Assembly (NCBI RefSeq): GCF_020382885.2
Contig: NC_058507.1
Span: forward strand, 3,547,715-3,611,714
Length of the DNA: 64,000 nucleotides
Direction: 5' to 3'
DNA from: Scatophagus argus
Taxonomy: Eukaryota; Chordata; Actinopteri; Scatophagidae
Shown: positions 1 to 11,114 of the stretch, piece after piece
Numbering within the stretch: the stretch's first letter is position 1
Layout of the letters: each line of letters starts with the position of its first letter
Notes under the pieces: model-generated
Databases searched by the model: none
Seen by the model: the letters and a program-made list of their open reading frames with translations, nothing else
What the model was told of the DNA's origin: nothing
Made by a program: the position numbers and the translations under genes

Positions 1-633
1 AAGAAGTTGGGGACACAAGTCGAACGTACAGACACATTACTGAAAAATGCACATATTGTACATAATCTTTCAACAGAATGAAACCCCGAGGGGGAAAAGG
101 TCCATGCAGATGAATTATACTTCATGTGTGGAGCAAAAAACTCAAATGATTCATAATATAATGTACATATGGCCTCTGAACTCTGACGTAGACGCACATA
201 TTACCCATTTTGAACTACAAAGTTCATCAAAGCTCATGTCATCTATTCAATTTCAATTTAATTCAATTCAGTTTATTTATATAGCGCCAATTCACAACAA
301 AAGTTATCTCATGACACTTTCCAGTTAGAGCAGGTCTAGACCAAACTCTTCAATTAAAGTCAGGGTGGTGATTTTTGTTATATTTTGCCTTACGGGAGCA
401 CAATCAGTGAGAATCCCAATCTATTTTCATTAAAATCAGTATCTAAAAGCAACAAACATACTATATTCAAAAAAGAGCAGAAAATCTGAAAGGAAAAGGT
501 CACAGAGGTCACAAAGCCCTGAGGTCAAACACGGCTGCCACGATAGCACAGCTGATGTTTGTTTACACCACAGCAACAGTGAGCATACAGTCAGTGTAAG
601 ATATTTCACACTATATGAAGACAGAAAAAATAA
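1..633. other. Gene-free DNA downstream of slc39a8
   Basis: AT-rich DNA beyond the slc39a8 polyadenylation signal. The small open frames here have no recognisable protein features. The only structure I can name is the dispersed teleost repeat listed separately near 246-350. The human neighbour on this side of SLC39A8 is BANK1; I see no exon of it here. Confidence 0.5.
246..350 (+). repeat. Dispersed teleost repeat (TTTATTTATATAGCGCC type)
   Basis: The stretch begins with a CAATTCAATT-like run, followed by TTTATTTATATAGCGCCAA and a sequence resembling TTATCTCATGACACTTT. This matches, from memory, a very common interspersed element of percomorph genomes. The boundaries are approximate and no target-site duplication was established. 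Confidence 0.65.
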
Positions 634-639
634 TTTATT
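634..639 (-). other. slc39a8: Polyadenylation signal of slc39a8
   Basis: AATAAA on the minus strand, 250 bases downstream of the slc39a8 stop codon. It is the nearest canonical hexamer, which implies a 3' UTR of roughly 270 bases. Inferred from sequence only. Confidence 0.5.
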
Positions 640-888
640 GTCTCCCTAAAACAAATTTGACTACAGTTTATACATCAAATGATTGTAAAGATTTTCCCTT
701 TTTATACGTAAACATTCCACTAAATTGACAGTCAGAACACATAAAAGCATCATTTTTCCTTTAAACGTGTGGTTTTGTTTGTACAAAACATTCACTTCAC
801 GTTCACTTTCCCACCCAGCCGAGCGAGCGGTCAAGAGAAGCAGCTCCTTTGTTAATTTTCACTTCCAGTTTTTTGTTTCCTTTTCCCT

Positions 889-3800
889 TTAGCCCAGGTT
901 GATCTGCCCTGCAAACATGGTGATCATCAGGATGATGGTGAACCCGGTGAGCAGCCCTGCGTTCTGGATCAGGAAGAACACGATCTTAGAGGAAGTGCTC
1001 TTCTGTTCCCGTGCTATGCTGTCCATCTCTGGAAACTGGAGACAAAGAATGACAATCAGATATCTGTCTCCCACACAATCCTTTAACCGACGAAACACAC
1101 TGACCTCATTGTTTAACATAATGAGAAGTGGTATACATGCGAGAAGTGTGAAAAGGCTGGCTTGTGTGGCTACAGATACTGTATTGTTACAATACAATTA
1201 AACTGGAGAAAACACCACAAGTGAAGCTTCTCGTCACCTGACTGCTGATGCATGTCAAAAAGAGGCCATAAGTTTCACCTTATAACAAAAATCTTTTTTC
1301 TTTCTGCCAGGAAATCCCATGAAAAGACCAAAACAGCATGACTGTGGCCCAGTGCACAAAGCAAAGCTCCATAAAGACATGGTTGGATGAGTTTGGTGTG
1401 GAAGAACTTGACTGGCCCACACAGAGTCCTGACCTCAACCCCATCCAACACCTTTGGGATGAATTGGAACGGAGATTGTGAGCCAGGCCTTTTGGTCCAA
1501 CATCAGTGTGTGACCTCACAAATGCTCTACTGCATGAATGGGCACAAATTCCCACAGAAACACTCCAACATGTTGTGGAAAGCCTTCACAGAAGAGTGGA
1601 AGCTGTTAGAGCTGCAGAGCTGTCTGTGTGTTTAGAATGAGACGTCATCAGCACTGTTGGTGTGATGGTCAGATGTCCCAGTACTTTTGTCTATATAGTG
1701 TATGTAAGGCTTGATGAAGGTCCTGCGCTAACGTTATATCATTTCAGACGAATTCTTCTTGTCTTCATCTCCTGTGCAGAACATTTTAATAACAAAGTTT
1801 TTTCAGCCACTTGGGGGCAGCACAACAAGCTCTAAACTCAATATTGACACACTAGCACTGGGCAGAAGTGAGAAGGCAAGAAAAACGGTAAAGTTAAGGA
1901 CTCTAAGCTAAAACAATGAGCTGAAGCACGCTAAAATGCTGTTTAAAGCTGAAGATAACTGCATTATCATTTGATAAGTTCCCATGAGAAAATCCTTTCA
2001 CACACATGAAGTGATTTGACCCATTGTTAACATTAAAATACCGATCCTCAGTATCCTCATACAGTATCCTCAGGGAGTGGAACTGAACTCACCATATCTG
2101 CCAGTGCAATATACAGGAACATTCCTCCTGCGATGGCAAAGATTGCATTGGGGGTAAAGTTGCTCCCGAGCAGGATGCCAAACACCAGACCGACGTAACA
2201 CGACACTGCTGAGAGCAGGTTGAAGAAGATGGCTTGAGGAACGCTCATACCAGCACTCAGCAAGATAACAAAGTCACCTGCAGAGGAACACAACACAGGG
2301 TTGATGCTACGGTGCTGAACGCTGATAAATTAAATGGGACATTTTTTAACTTTCTGTCAACAAGAACAACTTAAAAAGCTTTTCATACTGGGAGTATTAA
2401 GACAAGTTAAATCTGGCATAACATTTTTGCAGAGTTATGGTTTGAGTTAAAAGTGAAATTAGTAAGAATTCTTCCCTAAAGCAAAAAAAAAATAATCAGA
2501 CATCTATTCAGTTTAAGCACAAAAATCAACACCAGAGAAGCTCAATGCCCACAGCAGCTCCTGCTTTTTCACTAAGCTGTTCAGTTGAGTACTTTCACTT
2601 TTGACAGACTTTACTCATAATAGTTATACTAAGGCTTTGAATGCACGACTTTTACTTTTAGTGGAGTTTCACCGCCGCTGGTTAGTGTTTGATTTGATAT
2701 TTTGGTGCAGTTCTGCAGTTGGTCAGCAGATGTTGATAAAGATCCCAGCTTCCCAATGACAGGCTGCTAGGAAGCCAATGTTTAGTTTGAGTGAAAGGAT
2801 GCAACCTGCCTTTAACCCCCTAAAATCCATGTTTTCTGTTTAATTTCCTCTTAAATTTTCCTTAAACTTTACTCAAACGGGTCTGACATATGAGCTCGTG
2901 GCAGTTCTTCATTGAAACTGTGTGATGTTCTCGCGGATTTAAATGTTCAAACCTGAGACGCTGATTTCTAGATGTCTTGTGTCATTATATACATACTTCC
3001 CATAAATTCAGGGCAAAAGATTTGAAAACTATCTCCTCCAGAACTGAAAGCAAAGTTCTGTGGGATCGAGTAGTGTTTGACTGCACGGTTTGTAATGATG
3101 TAATGATAAAAGCCTCACTCACCCAGCTCATGCGGAAACTCCTCACATATGATGGCCGTGGACGTACTGAAGCCAGTCAGCACTGACACGGTGAACGAGG
3201 CACCGATAGCAAGTCCGTCAATGAAGTTGTGCAGTGCGTCGCTCAGAGTTATCATCCATGCCACCGTCTTGATGCTGGAGATGCGTTTCCCACGCAGCCA
3301 GTGGCACATCAAACCGGACACCTGGATGTCCTGGAAGAGTGATGGGAGCAGGTTAAAGGCACATGGCGGCTGCTGCTGCTGCTGCTGCTGCTGTTTGGTC
3401 GTACCACAGAGGAGTCATATGTAAACAATGGCACATGTGGATTTAACGACCCACAGAGATAATACGCAATGAAAACCCAAAGTTCAAATCATCCAGAAAA
3501 TAAGTAACAGAGTTGAACATTTTGCTTTTGGCATCTGATCAATACCTTGTAAAGGGATTTTCTCAACAGTATGACAAACTAGAGGGCAACAAATGTTCAA
3601 ATTTTGAGTTAAGATCTACTTGCTTAAATGCAAATTTCAATTTTAAAGAATACAGTCCACAGTCACACTAGTTATATTATTTTATTATTTTTTTATTATT
3701 TTACGCTCCCTTCTGTTTCCGAACTTGACAAAACCTCAGTGACAAGCAGGTCTGCACAATGTGAACAAACCAACAGAGTGTTGGGGCCAACTAAACGGCT

Positions 3801-6800
3801 ACGCTGATTGGACGACGTCACATGGCTCCTCCCTCACAGACGTATGGTAAGCAAGTGAGTTATAGCTACAACACGGCAGATGCCTAGTTTGGCATTGATT
3901 TATTGGTCTACCTCAACCGAAGATGACACGAAAGTCATACGTTTTGGAATCATAAATCAAAATATTGTTAAAAATGTTGGATGCAAGAGTTATGTCAGGG
4001 GATTCATCCTCTGGAGACCTCAAATGTCTGTACAAATTTCCACAGCAAATGCTTGATCGACTACAGGAAGTATTTCCCCTAAATGAATGTGCCGCACTTG
4101 CAACAGAGCTCCGACACACATAAAAGCACAAATGTTTTTTTCTGGGAAACCTGAGAACGGGCAGACAAAAACAGAGCATTTGGGCCTTGGTTGAAGATAC
4201 TGAGCAGTGACAGAAACGCCCCTTTTCACTAGCCAAACAAGGAGTCTTTGTGCTCAAGTCACACAAGTCCAGCATTTACCAGGAGGGGAAGGATCTGAGG
4301 CCTTCAGCTCGGTTTCACTGCTTTATCCCTCTGTGACACATCTGTTGGTTTAGCATTTTTGATCCCTTCAAAGTTAGTCCTCAGGACATGAGAGACTGCA
4401 GGGTTAAATATTAACAGCAGCTGTCTGTCCCTGATAACAGCCCGGTGACTCTTAGGCAAAAACTAAACATCGGAGCTTGCAGAAAGTGAAAAGAAACATG
4501 TTTAAACAGCAATAAAACCTAATCATTCTTGGGTCACTCCATCCTCTTTGAACATACCTTGAAATGTTGTTGATGTTACCGGATGACTGATATGATGTTA
4601 AAAATGCTGTCATTAATTTATGATCCCGGATGAATTCCTGTGTGGTGCGTGTGTTTGTGATAATAAACCCTTGTGGACAGCAAATTTCTATTAAACACAT
4701 ATACACTTAAGATAAGATTTCAGTAAAGAGTCACAGTTTTCACAAGCTAATCTCAAGACTTAGAAACTCATGAGATAAAAGATGACAGGGTTGATTATTA
4801 ATACGACATGTGCCCAGAGAGAGATGATCAACCCCAACAGGCGGACTGTTTAAGTCAGCCTTTATATTTTATCACTGTTAGAGATGACTTGAGTGGGTAC
4901 TGGTACCTGAGAAGGTTGTTGGTTTGGGTTGGGGCTGCTCCTGCCTGTGGTGATGGTACTGATGCTGGTCAGAACGATGGAGTCCTTTTTCTCCGGTATG
5001 TCTCCGTTGTGGACGGAGTTCTCTTGAGGCAGCTCTGCAGGACTGAAGTGGCTGTGACCGTGCTAAGGACAAAGGAGACATGGGGTGGGTGCAGGGAATA
5101 GTCCGCAATGTCTTCCTCTTTCAAAATCGAAGTCTGCATTGTGCCTTTTAGAACGCTTTGTCATTCCCAGCCTGTAGAACAGTGCAAATGAATGAGCCCT
5201 GAATCAGCCAGTATTCACCCGTGGCAGACCAAACTGCATAGTGACAGTGAGGTTCATGGGGACACAATCTAAACCCAGAAGGCGTCATTATTCCATTGCC
5301 ATTACATTTTGCTATCAAAATCTAATGCAGAATGAGACGACATGCCCGTTAAAAACATAAAATGCCAAGTTAATAGCAAGCAAAAAACAATTTTCAATTT
5401 CTGTTGTCAGCCTGTGCTGTTTTAATACCTCTGTGTTTATATATTAGTGTTATAACATAAGTATATATTTATTTAAGATTACAATCTATCACTGATGTGT
5501 CCCTGACCTTTGTGCAAAATGATAAAAATAGAAGTAGGTCAAAAAGCTTGTAAAACTGATGTGGCTTCTGTTGCTCTTGTGGTCACTAATTAGCAGTCAC
5601 ATGTGTTCATAAATCAGGGCTATTACTGGTAGTTCTACAAGCGGAATAAAAGATATCACTCTGCGATAAAAGATAGTACTTACTGTACTGTTCTCTTACC
5701 TCATGGTCTAAGCCGAGAGCCAATTTCAGTATCTTCTCCATGAAGAACAGGAGGTAAAACCCTCCAAATATTCCAACTGCATTTGCCACATAGTTGTCCG
5801 ATTTGGGATCAAAACCCAGAGCCTGTGGATTAAAAGCAGAATGTTTGCAGCATGCTGGGTCACAAAACCTCCCTTTATGAAGCACTAAAACATCTGCAGA
5901 ACCTGAACTTCTTGATTTCATCATAGCCTCGGTGTTACCCACTCCACCTCTCACAAACCTCTGGTATGAGCTGAAGTACAGCATTGGAGAACAGCGTGCC
6001 GATGGCCAGGCCGATGAAGTACGTGAGCACTTTGGGGAAATAAGACTTCTTGATGAAGGGGATCAGTAGGAGGCCAAGCAGAGACGCCAGGTTGATCAAA
6101 GTGACCGCCAGAAACCCATAACCCCACACTGTCAGGGCAGAAATCAAAAATGTACAATTACAGTTATAATGCCAAACTTTGTTTTGTTGACATCTTTTAA
6201 TGCTTTAGGCTTAGCCTGTTTCTGTGGTGTTTCCTCATCCTTTACAGGACCAAACATTAAGTTTCTGTCAACGTGGTTTAAGTTTCTCTGTTCTCCTTTC
6301 TTACTTTACTTTACTCAACCTGTTAAGCAGTGACACAGCTACTTTCTCAGCGATGTGTTTAAAATGGTCATGAACTGGGCAAGAGCAAATGAATGGACTG
6401 TTGAGTGTTTAAGGTGATGCAGGACATCCACTGGTGGCCATATTGGATTTCTGCCTCTATTTTGGGACTTTTCTTGCTCTGAGTTGAGTCCATGAGGCAG
6501 GACCTCCTGTCCGACTCTTATACAATCTGGCCTCATTTGCCAACATTAGCAGACCCAAACCCAACCAAGGACTTAAATCAAAGAGGACCAAAGAGGAGCT
6601 TGGATTGGTGCCATAAATAAGATTAACTGCTGCCTGGAGGACTCAACTCAAGGTTATAAACTCCCTTTAGACAAGCTAAAGGAGAAGGCTAACAGAAGCA
6701 GAGGAACGTTTTTAAATGTAGGTAACGACCTAATTATTGTGGAAAAAATCTGAAAAGATGACTGATTTCATTGTTTGGATGTTTACAGGAGAAGTTCATT

Positions 6801-9800
6801 AAATTCTCTTTGCTCGCTCTTCAGCATTATTAGGAAAACACAAACTTCTGCTTGTAATTTATTGTTAAACAGATGCTAAACACATAGCGCTCAGGCTAAG
6901 CTCTCTTCCAAAGCATATATGGGCAAAACTGATATACGATGATAGGATAGGATGATATTTTTGTGAAAGCAGCCCTTTGTATGCACAACGTATCTGCCGT
7001 TAGTCAAAGTAAACATTAGCATGAGAATTAGCTTGTGTAGCTAGCGGTGGGGGAGTGCTGCATGGTTGTTGGGTTAGCTTCCTTGCTAGTGAGCAAAGAC
7101 TGAGCTTTCTCATACCATAACTTTTTCTTTTGGAGCCATCGGCAAAGTTTCATGTGTGACAGAAACAAAATTGAGGAGATATACTCCTGTAATATCACTG
7201 AATATATCTACACAGAACAATTTTAAGATATCTGTTTTGATGTCGCGTGACAGCTCTTCAAAACCGTCATGGCACCAGACATCTCTGCTGGAACAGGAAG
7301 ATCTACATTTTGTTATATTTATTATCATGCAACAGAGTTAACAAACAGTCGTTTAGCTCAACAAAAGACACTATTTATTTGCATAAGAAGAATTCTGTTC
7401 TCAAGGCAGCAGAAGAAACAGCATGCATCATGAACAACACGCCGAACAACAGTCACAGTGGGTTGTAACTGTGCCAACACCGTCTGACCGTCAATCTGAG
7501 AGGTCAGTAGCTCCCTGAGTCAACCCAGGACATTGTGGAAAGTTATGACTTCTCCAGGAGATGACTTTTTATGAGGAAACAGATAAGTAAGACTTGCAGA
7601 TAGGTACGTGTAGGACCTGAGCCAAAGGTACAGATTCAGGCATCCCTCCCCGTGGATGTAGGGAACCGGGTACACTTTAGCTTGAACAGTTCATTTACAA
7701 CCCGTAAATCAAACATAAACTTCAAAACCTCAAAGCAGCTGAGCCTTTATCTGACTGTTGACAATGAAACAGATTATCAGCAATTTAGCCATAATAAAAA
7801 CCTACTTGTGCAGCACATGACATCCTGTTGTGGAGTGAAACCCTAAATGTAAATTGTTGATAAATGATCAACAAATCAATTCTGAAGTGTTTATTGTCCA
7901 GGAGATCAGACAGACATCCTGTTGTCTTTGTGTAAATGCCTAAATATCCATCACACCTCAATCTTTAAGTGTTTCCAGAGTCTAAAATACTCTGAGACTC
8001 AAGTTCTTTCTTGACGAGGTCAGTTCAATCACAGTTCTGGAGCTTTTGATCACATCACACAATCTTTTCAGTAGATAAAAGTTTACCTGGTTGTCATGGA
8101 ACAGCAGACATTCAAATTTACATTTTTCTGAACATTTGACATGGCAAAGTAATCTTTACCTTGTCCTTAAAATTCACAAATTTAATTTGAAATAAACTCT
8201 GTGACAAGTGGGCAAACAGCGCCAAACAGTTTGAAAAAATGTGATTATTTTGCCAGCACTTTTCCATTCTTTTTCCATATCCTAATTTCCTGATTTGATT
8301 CAAGGAAACTTTAAAAGAAGGAAAAGTCGTTATGTGATACCAACATTAATTCATTTAGTTTTCTTGATTTGTTTTGAGCAGTTTCTGTGACCTACTAGTG
8401 GATCAAATGTAGTCTGAATAGCAAGAAGTATCAGTCTATGTAGAATAAGAAAAATGGGGAAAGTCAAGTCCAAAACATAAAACATTTTTCTCCATGTTTT
8501 AGTCAAGACATGGAAAGTTAATTAGTTAGTTCACTGACTTTATGCAGGAGTTTCCAACCAGCAAGTCATGACCCCCCCCCCCCCATACTGTGGATAAAAT
8601 TAAGAATGAAAAAGAATTAATTAATTAAGAATTAATAATGTTATGTAAACAGTTTGTTTTCTAAAGTTTTTGTTTGGTGTCAGAGGTTTTAAATGGTTTG
8701 TCATGGGGAGGGGGGTTCTGCTGTAGCAGATAAGACACAGGACAAAGGACGACCTCTGGCAGCACCGACGCCGTTTGATCTGAACCCTCGACTACACAGC
8801 TGAGTCAAATGAAACTTCGGCAAACTCACGTCGTCTTGGTTTTTAGGGCTTACAAGCAAAGAGAAATCAGAAACTGAGATAAAAGCAGAGTCGGATTTAA
8901 CTCAAGGCGACAAACCGCCATGAGCTGTGAACTATTTGAGTTGAGGCGGTCTTGACAAACAAACCAACGTTGCGATGAAGCAACTCACCACTGTAGTCAA
9001 TGGGGGGCAGAAGCGTAGGGCCGTTGTGGGGGCAGGAGGGCAGCAGCACCTGGGTCAACACAGCGGGGCAGATCTGGTCCAGATGTTCCGCACTCAGCTG
9101 ACTGACATTCCCTAAGCCAAAGTGGGACAAAATCTGCTCTGTGGACTGACACTGAGGGACAGAAAGACAACATGAGACATGCTTTGGTTTTTAAAATCTC
9201 CTTTTTGTCTAAAATCTGTTCTGCTGTGTTTTCAGTGTTCCAGTTTATTGCACGTGTCTTCTTTTATTTCACATCTTTTCTTATGAAATCCACTATATTA
9301 GTATTATATTATTAGTCCCAGGGGACAAAACGAGATCCATTAGTGACATTTCTCATGAAGTTAGCCTAATCATTCTTACACACAGTTATCTGTCAATTTA
9401 CTAATCACACCAAAGAGGAACTGGTAAAATAACTTTTAATGACAAAACAAAGGAATAATGAGGGGGAAAATGCATAAAATAAGCATTAACACACAGAAGT
9501 GGTCCAAAACAAGCCTGATTATGCAATTAGTACTATGAGTACTATTAGAGTAAACAAGTCGTTACGTCACTTAAAGTGTTAGAAAAATGCTTTTATAACT
9601 AAAAAAGCATTTAACTAAATTTAGTCTTTTCGTTAATAAACTGAGTATGACTACATATTACATATTACACACCGTAAGGACTCAACTGTAGTTTCTGTAG
9701 GTCTTTAAATTACCATTAATAACTTTTAACCGTGCAAAAAAGTACTAATAAAAAGCTGATGTGCTCACCTCCTGGTTTGCCAGCGGGTTTCCTTCACTGA

Positions 9801-9996
9801 ATACCTCCTCAGACCTTCTGGCTGAGATTAGCAGCAATAAATTGCTCAGATTCTCCGTTGAGATGGAGTTATTTTCACCATAATAGTGTATAATATCATC
9901 CAGATATGCCCGACCCCCCAGGTCAACCACATGTATACTGTGGGACTTTGAAATAAAGACGAACACGCACGTAATAACACATCTGAAGTAAGACAT
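889..9996 (-). CDS. slc39a8: Zinc/manganese transporter ZIP8 (SLC39A8)
   Basis: Multi-pass metal-ion importer of the ZIP LIV-1 subfamily, which carries Zn, Mn, Fe and Cd into cells with bicarbonate. Coding exons, all phase-consistent, in transcript order: 9769-9996, 8989-9151, 5959-6128, 5700-5822, 4907-5062, 3123-3330, 2093-2277, 889-1035. They give 459 aa (human ZIP8 is 460). A hydrophobic signal segment occupies residues 1-16. The third exon starts with [19 protein letters not shown], typical of ZIP8/14. A His-containing loop starts HGHSH near 229. The metal-site helices read DALHNFIDG (His314, Asn315, Asp318) and EEFPHE (343-348). The leading Glu of EEFPHE, in place of the usual His of LIV-1 ZIPs, marks the ZIP8/ZIP14 pair. 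The C-terminus GQINLG resembles ZIP14, but overall similarity and the manba-ube2d3 neighbourhood favour slc39a8. Exon bounds are good to a base or two. Confidence 0.93.
1300..1705 (+). pseudogene. Decayed Tc1/mariner-type transposase fragment
   Basis: Lies in the last intron of slc39a8, in opposite orientation to the gene. Translation from about 1411 gives the C-terminal transposase signature [18 protein letters not shown], then an in-frame TGA at 1479-1481, then [20 protein letters not shown]. Downstream, GTCCCAGTACTTTTGTCTAT leads into ATAGTGTA, resembling the terminal inverted repeat of these fish elements. The 5' half, including the first catalytic Asp residues, is missing, so the copy is dead and non-autonomous. 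Boundaries are approximate. Confidence 0.8.
3368..3394. repeat. (CTG)n trinucleotide microsatellite
   Basis: About eight uninterrupted CTG/GCT units in the slc39a8 intron, some 40 bases upstream (in transcript sense) of the splice acceptor of the sixth coding exon. On the transcribed strand it reads as CAG repeats. It is short and intronic, and no coding role is seen. Confidence 0.9.
3980..4055 (+). repeat. Fragment of dispersed teleost SINE-like repeat
   Basis: The segment GGGGATTCATCCTCTGGAGA followed by CTCAAATGTCTGTACAAATT resembles a widespread fish repeat (ATTAGGATTCATCCTCTGAGG...CCATGAATATCTGTA). Two longer copies lie in cpxm1 introns in this window. This one is in a slc39a8 intron and is truncated on both sides. 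Confidence 0.5.
6129..8988. other. Large slc39a8 intron 2
   Basis: A 2.86-kb intron with no recognised exon on either strand. It contains a run of 13 cytosines ending near 8584 and otherwise AT-rich unique-looking sequence. Short open frames here, for example around 7110-7330, lack any recognisable domain. Confidence 0.5.
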
Positions 9997-10319
9997 CTCT
10001 GAGTTAACTGATTGTTCCCTTCGATGAAAAACAAATCAAATCAATCTGCTGCGAGATTTCACTCAGAGCTCAACCGTCCCGACCCGCCGAGTCTGCGCGC
10101 AGTCCGCAGTCACATCCATCGCTCTTTAACTGCTTATTATCTTGGGAGCAGCAGTCTCTCCTGATGCGCTCTGAGTGACCTATCAGCCCTACCTGAGGTA
10201 GACCAGGTTCAAAGATCGGCCTGCAGAGGCACGCGGGGCGAAGAAATGGAGGTGACCGACCGCGTGCACCGCGTTTCAATGCTTTCTTTTGTGACCGACT
10301 TTCTCACTTGGTATGCAAC

Positions 10320-10323
<4 letters not shown>
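9997..10323 (-). promoter_or_regulatory. slc39a8: slc39a8 promoter region with metal-response-element core
   Basis: Upstream of the slc39a8 start codon, the sequence becomes GC- and CpG-rich between about 10070 and 10275. The octamer TGCGCGCA at 10094-10101 contains the metal-response-element core TGCRCNC on both strands. MTF-1 binds this core in metal-responsive genes. It lies about 98 bases from the ATG. Presence of the motif is seen; function is inferred. Confidence 0.4.

Positions 10324-10414
<91 letters not shown>
10324..10414. repeat. Compound (TC)n(AC)n microsatellite
   Basis: About 23 TC units run directly into about 23 AC units. It sits roughly 330 bases upstream of the slc39a8 start, between that gene and the 3' end of manba. 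Several long apparent open frames here (Cys-Val or Ser-Leu runs) are artefacts of this repeat. Confidence 0.97.
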
Positions 10415-10417
<3 letters not shown>

Positions 10418-10780
10418 ACGCACCGTAAACACGAGGCCGTCTCTAAACGCGCCTGTCGCCGCCTGGTGGCAGCAGATGATCAACGCAAGCTGAAGAAACG
10501 AGAGCAAAGGTGGCAAAATACTGTTAACTGCACTGACAAGAACATAAAAGCATTACGTCGACCCAAAACTAAGTGTATGTATACAAATGTATTTAAGTTA
10601 ATTGTTCCTTCAAGGTGTGAGCAAATACAAATAGTAGAAAGAATGAAATACTGAATGTGTGATTGCTTTTAACAGTCCTACAGGAAGAGGGTGGACATGT
10701 CTGCACGTCTCTACACAGCAGCATGCAGGGTTCATATTTGACAGTGAATTAACAATAAATAAAAACCACCTTGATGTTTT

Positions 10781-10790
10781 TTTATTTATT
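10781..10790 (-). other. manba: Tandem polyadenylation signals of manba
   Basis: AATAAATAAA on the minus strand gives two overlapping AATAAA hexamers about 325 bases downstream of the manba stop codon. It is the nearest canonical signal and leaves only about 0.8 kb between the manba 3' end and the slc39a8 start codon. Confidence 0.5.
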
Positions 10791-11114
10791 ACGCAGAGAT
10801 TCAGTGTGTAGGGTTTGGATGGATTTCTTGGCAGAAATTGCATATAATATTCGTAATTTGTGTACAATCTCCTGAAGCTAAGGAGTGTTGTGTTCTGTCG
10901 TGTTTTTGCCTTAAATCGGGTCTTTTTTCTATCTACACAGGAAGCGGGTCCTCCTCCACGACTTTTCTGCTGTGACTGTTTGGCAAGAAAACAAGTTCAA
11001 ACATTGAGCTTCATCAGCTTCGGTCCAAACAACGTGACTCAAATCAAACCAAAGCCACAGTGTCAGTGTCATGGAGGCAGAGTCTATTGCCTCTCCTGGC
11101 CGGCTGGTCTCAGG

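Noticed and set aside
47-328. 93-codon frame at the left edge
   Set aside because: It runs into a dispersed repeat and has no recognisable protein features.
7110-7341. Overlapping 60-72 codon frames in slc39a8 intron 2
   Set aside because: No domain, no splice context and no similarity that I recognise.
889-9996. Assignment of the first gene to slc39a14 (ZIP14) on the basis of its GQINLG end
   Set aside because: Protein length, the third-exon sequence, the TM5 region and the manba-ube2d3 neighbourhood all fit slc39a8 better.
10209-10654. Several open frames of Cys-Val, Arg-Glu, Ser-Leu and Thr-His repeats
   Set aside because: They are translations of the (TC)n(AC)n microsatellite on both strands.
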